This document shows, in pieces, positions 8,599 to 12,500 of a stretch of 12,500 nt of DNA (positions are counted from its first letter, which is position 1; every line of letters begins with the position of its first letter). The DNA is taken from assembly GCA_034096865.1 (NCBI GenBank), contig JAWQFJ010018668.1, positions 7,501 through 20,000 on the forward strand, given 5' to 3'. The position numbers were made by a program, and so were the translations under genes. Source of the DNA: Theodoxus fluviatilis. Taxonomy: Eukaryota > Mollusca > Gastropoda > Cycloneritida > Neritidae. Under the pieces are notes generated by a model, which searched no databases, had not been told where the DNA came from, and worked only from the letters and a program-made list of their open reading frames with translations.

Positions 8599-9210
8599 GA
8601 TGCATTGGTGGTCACATAAACTTCGTCACCACGAAACAGAGCCCATCAGGTCTTCGTAAACAAGCGTCCTCCATGTAATTGCCCTGTAACCCTTCTTCAC
8701 ACGACAAACCGTACTGTGATCGCATGGCAACCCACCATCCAGCACAACAACGAGAGACCAGGAGGTGCCGGTACTTAGTGAGGCCTCGGGTTGATAAGGG
8801 TGTCTTTATCCGTTGATGACCAAACGGAATGTACTGGGCTGGTCAAAGTTCAGCCTAGGCAAAACCAACTAGCTGGTGGTGGTCCTTACCTACACCCAGG
8901 CCTACTCGCAGCCAGCCAGCAAGGCCAGAAACAAGGAGGAGGCAATGGAAGAAGTCAGATACTGCAGAGTTACGGTTGAAACGATGAGCTTGGTTTTCAT
9001 GAAATTGTGATACACGTATCTGAAGGACAGTCCCTACTCACCCCTAAAAATATGCTAAAGGACATAACAGCTTTTGGGCAATAGAGCGAGGAAACAGACT
9101 AATTGCAGGGATGAAAACTGGGATATTATAGTGTTCTGATTCGGGGTCGGTAATGTAGGGATGCTAAGTACCAATCAGTCTGCTTCTGTTTTCAACCCCA
9201 CCCAAACGCA

Positions 9211-9946
9211 CAGACAATTCATAAGCTGTCAAAGCAATAAGTCAAGTTTGTCAAAGGCAAAACTAGCACTAACAGTTCCACTGTAACTTTTGACTCAGAA
9301 GTCCCTGTAATGTAGACTGACAGTTGAATTGCCTGTCCTGCAAGAAAGTAAGATAGTAGCCTGAAATGGGCTGAGAAGGGCAGAGCAGGGATAGCAGTTT
9401 AGGGCAGAGAAAGGTGCCACTGAGACTTCAGATTTAATCAAACATTGCAGCTTCAAGGCAAAGGACAGAAATGTTTTTGGCTCTCATTTCTGTCTCATAT
9501 GCATTTGGGCATTTTAAGCAGCACAATTTCTTAGGAGACAGCAAGCATGGAACTTAAAACATATGGGCATTTCATGAAAAAACACCTTCAAAAGTATACA
9601 AAATAGGTTAATAAACCAAGCTCAAGCATCCTTTTGTTCAAAGAATGATTATTGTACTCTAAATATTATTTTAGTATAAAGAATATTACTCTTTGTACTG
9701 TGAAGCACGTTACACTTGAATTTACTTGTTAACCTTATTCGTGTTACAAAATATGCACATTGACAATACGCAAGAACACATGCAAACAAAAAAAGCATGG
9801 TACACAGAGTGGACCAAGCTCCCCTAGATTTTAGAAGTAAATCTTCCTGAAGGTGGTGACATGAGAACAAAGTGCTAGTCAAGTACATCCAACATTGCAA
9901 ATCTAGCACAGAAAGCAAGCTCCTGTCTGTGAATCCTGGACAGTGG
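9211..9946. other. Unique gene-less block, right arm
   Basis: Inverted copy of 1688-2423, differing only by substitutions. At its inner end (near 9208-9212) the sequence jumps directly to material that on the left lies 950 bp further in. No gene is recognised. Confidence 0.75.
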
Positions 9947-11664
9947 CCAGACAGTCAGACATCCACCAGGCAGTCAGACATCCACCAGACAGTCAGGCAT
10001 CCACCAGACAGTCAGGCATCCACCAGGCAGTCAAACATCCACCAGACAGTCAGACATCCACCAGACAGTCAGACATCCACCAGACAGTCAGGCATCCACC
10101 AGACAGTCAGGCATCCACCAGACAGTCAGACATCCACCAGACAGTCAGACATCCACCAGACAGTCAGGATCCACCAGGCAGTCAGGCATCCACCAGACAG
10201 TCAGACATCCATCAGACAGTCAGGCATCCACCAGACAGTCAGGCTTCCACCAGACAGTCAGGCTTCCACCAGACAGTCAGACTTCCACCAGACAGTCAGG
10301 CTTCCACCAGACAGTCAGGCTTCCACCAGACAGTCAGGCATCCACCAGACAGTCAAACATCCACCAGACAGTCAGGCATCCACCAGACAGTCAGGCATCC
10401 ACCAGACAGTCAGGCATCCACCAGACAGTCAGGCATCCACCAGACAGTCAGGCATCCACCAGACAGTCAGGCTTCCACCAGACAGTCAGACATCCACCAG
10501 ACAGTCAGGCATCCACCAGGCAGTCAGGCATCCACCAGGCAGTCAGGCATCCACCAGACAGTCAGGCATCCACCAGACAGTCAGGCATCCACCAGACAGT
10601 CAGGCATCCACCAGACAGTCAGGCATCCACCAGACAGTCAGGCTTCCACCAGACAGTCAGGCTTCCACCAGACAGTCAGGCATCCACCAGACAGTCAGGA
10701 TCCACCAGACAGTCAGGATCCACCAGGCAGTCAGACATCCACCAGACAGTCAGGCTTCCACCAGACAGTCAGTCTTCCACCAGACAGTCAGGCTTCCACC
10801 AGACAGTCAGGATCCACCAGGCAGTCAGACATCCACCAGACAGTCAGGCTTCCACCAGGCAGTCAGGCTTCCACCAGAGAGTCAGGCATCCACCAGACAG
10901 TCAGGCTTCCACCAGACAGTCAGGATCCACCAGGCAGTCAGACATCCACCAGACAGTCAGGCATCCACCAGACAGTCAGGCATCTACCAGACAGTCAGGC
11001 TTCCACCAGACAGTCAGGTTTCCACCAGACAGTCAGGCTTCTACAAGACAGTCAGGCATCCACCAGACAGTCAGGCATCCACCAGACAGTCAGGCATCCA
11101 CCAGACAGTCAGGCTTCCACCAGACAGTCAGGCTTCCACCAGACAGTCAGGCATCTACCAGACAGTCAGGCATCCACCAGACAGTCAGACATCTACCAGA
11201 CAGTCAGGCATCCACCAGACAGTCAGGCATCCACCAGATGAGACAGACAGGCATCCACCAGACAGTCAGGCATCCACCAGACAGTCAGGCTTCCACCAGA
11301 CAGTCAGGCATCCACCAGACAGTCAGGCATCCACCAGACAGTCAGGCTTCCACCAGACAGTCAGGCATCCACCAGACAGTCAGACATCCACCAGACAGTC
11401 AGGCATCCACCAGACAGTCAGGCTTCCACCAGACAGTCAGGCATCCACCAGACAGTCAGGCTTCCACCAGACAGTCAGGCTTCCACCAGACAGGCATCCA
11501 CCAGACAGTCATCCACCAGACAGTCAGGCATCCACCAGATGAGACAGTCAGGCATCCACCAGACAGTCAGGCAACCACCAGATGAGACAGTCAGGCATCC
11601 ACCAGACAGTCAGGTATCCACCAGATGAGACAGACAGGCATTCATCAGACAGTCAGACATCCAG
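9947..11664 (+). repeat. 19-bp minisatellite array, right arm (about 90 units)
   Basis: The same 19-bp unit as at 70-1687, in opposite orientation and collinear with it in its variant units. Examples are the aaacatcc variant near the inner end, clusters of ggatccaccagg units around 10157, 10697-10730, 10808 and 10921, and the 5-bp-longer units near 11236, 11539, 11580 and 11624. It is 99 bp longer than the left array. Open frames of 556 and 432 codons on the plus strand arise from the stop-free unit. They start in the flanking unique sequence and have no domain-like composition outside the repeat, so they are not called as genes. Confidence 0.95.
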
Positions 11665-11732
11665 GGTGTACAAGACTTCAAGTGAATGCAATGTAGAGCC
11701 AGCATAGTGCCACCCATGGTGGGATGGAATTA
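11665..11732. other. Unique outer edge of the right arm
   Basis: Complement of 1-69 outside the 19-bp array. It ends at 11732 only because the window starts at the pairing base. The true end of the arm is unknown. Confidence 0.7.
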
Positions 11733-12500
11733 CAGAGACAAAATGTCAGGAGTCAATGGTTGGCTGGCTCCACCTCAGGCAGCAGGCATGTGTGTTTACA
11801 GGAGCGGGGGTGGGCACAAGTGCATCAGGAAATGTGGGTGTGGGCAAGGTGATGCCTACACACAGTTCCCTCCCAAAAGGTGGCCGCCCATATCTGTTCA
11901 GTGTTGACTCTGCATTAGGTGTGCAGTTGTATCAATTTACAAGGAGCAACTTTGCAAGAATGCTTTTCTCTCCAGTGCAAAATGCAGTCAATGCTGGCAT
12001 GATATCCACAGAAAACAGCCATTCAAACAAAGATCTTAGTAGATCTTTCATTCAATTCATAACCCTTCCATCATGATGGAATGTACTATGTTGCCTTCAT
12101 GAATAGTTATCGCGTGCAGTCAGATACTGAATGCAAAACTACCATGCACCTAACACTATTAAAAGTCACAAGCTGAAAAATGTAAAATATCAGTTTCTGT
12201 AATCACTTGAATAGTATGTGAATGATGCACTTTGAACCCTAAGCAAGAGATAAGACATTACAAAACAAGTATGTTATAATTAGCACATGATCACTCTTGG
12301 CCCATCATGAGGGCTGTAGCAATCTGGAACTTCATCTAAACCTCTGTGTCAGGCAAACAAACAAACAAATTCAGTTGCAAAGCAATATGCAGCAAATGCA
12401 AATGTAGCAAGTTTCTCTGGCCATATCTCATTCACTTTTATTCTGCAGGAGGTTTTTCTGCTGTATGAGTAGGGGAAAGGAAAAGTCAGTAGGTAAAATG
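11733..12500. other. Right flank, no recognised gene
   Basis: This sequence cannot be tested for pairing within the window. Two short frames (11686-11907 and 11756-12076) have no recognisable motif and overlap the arm edge, so they are not called. It contains a small (CAAA)4 tract at 12354-12369 and otherwise AT-rich unique sequence. Confidence 0.6.
12354..12369 (+). repeat. (CAAA)4 microsatellite
   Basis: Four perfect copies of caaa in the right flank. Confidence 0.9.

Larger units (their letters stand above)
7173..9208. other. Gene-less block with many one-base gaps between arms, right copy
   Basis: Inverted partner of 3375-5319. It holds the complementary GAT tract and the C-rich tract. 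Open frames in it do not correspond to the frames open in the left copy, which argues against coding. I see no RNA gene. Confidence 0.7.
6358..11732 (-). repeat. Right arm of giant imperfect palindrome
   Basis: This is the inverted partner of 1-6189. It begins at the inner end with the complement of the sequence before 6190 and ends at 11732 opposite base 1. Its 19-bp array is 99 bp longer than the left one. It lacks the left arm's 950-bp and 87-bp pieces. Beyond 11732 pairing cannot be judged, because the matching left sequence would lie before the window. Arm lengths are 5375 bp here and 6189 bp on the left. Confidence 0.95.

Noticed and set aside
9872..11542. 556-codon plus-strand open frame over the right array
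   Set aside because: Same cause as in the left array, and parallel frames of 432 and 115 codons overlap it in other phases.

Overview
The window looks like non-coding, repeat-rich nuclear DNA of a metazoan, most likely an invertebrate. The reasons are long minisatellites and microsatellites, no bacterial-style gene packing, and one short coding exon that ends in a plausible eukaryotic splice donor. The species cannot be read from the sequence. A mollusc or other marine invertebrate is only a guess from the protein family hinted at by the exon and from the repeat-rich style.

The dominant structure is one giant imperfect palindrome. Positions 1-6189 (left arm) are the reverse complement of 6358-11732 (right arm), separated by an unpaired 168-bp spacer at 6190-6357. 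Base 1 still pairs (with 11732), so the left end of the palindrome lies outside the window. From the outside inward each arm carries: a short unique edge; a long array of a 19-bp minisatellite (70-1687 and 9947-11664); a ~735-bp unique block; on the left arm only, an extra 950-bp piece with a 10-bp minisatellite and a GA/poly-G tract; a ~1.9-kb gene-less block with GAT and G-rich tracts; a CpG-richer segment leading into a short coding exon (5453-5784 plus, 6791-7122 minus); and an AT-rich intron-like stretch up to the spacer. Positions 11733-12500 are unpaired flank with no recognisable gene.

The only credible coding material is the exon, present twice, pointing inward (convergent) and identical in both arms. 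It starts with a SAP-like helix-extension-helix segment and resembles the N-terminus of invertebrate SWIM/YqaJ-type uncharacterised proteins. The remaining exons are not in the window, so each copy looks like a detached first exon. The long open frames over the minisatellite (460 and 556 codons) are by-products of a 19-bp unit that lacks stops in all three frames of one strand.

The arms do not differ evenly. The ~735-bp outer unique block shows 9 substitutions and no gaps, the exon block (about 400 bp) shows no differences, and the blocks between carry dense one-base gaps. This patchiness bears on whether the palindrome is a real foldback-like element or inverted duplication, two joined haplotypes, or partly an assembly product. 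That question is the main thing to settle here.
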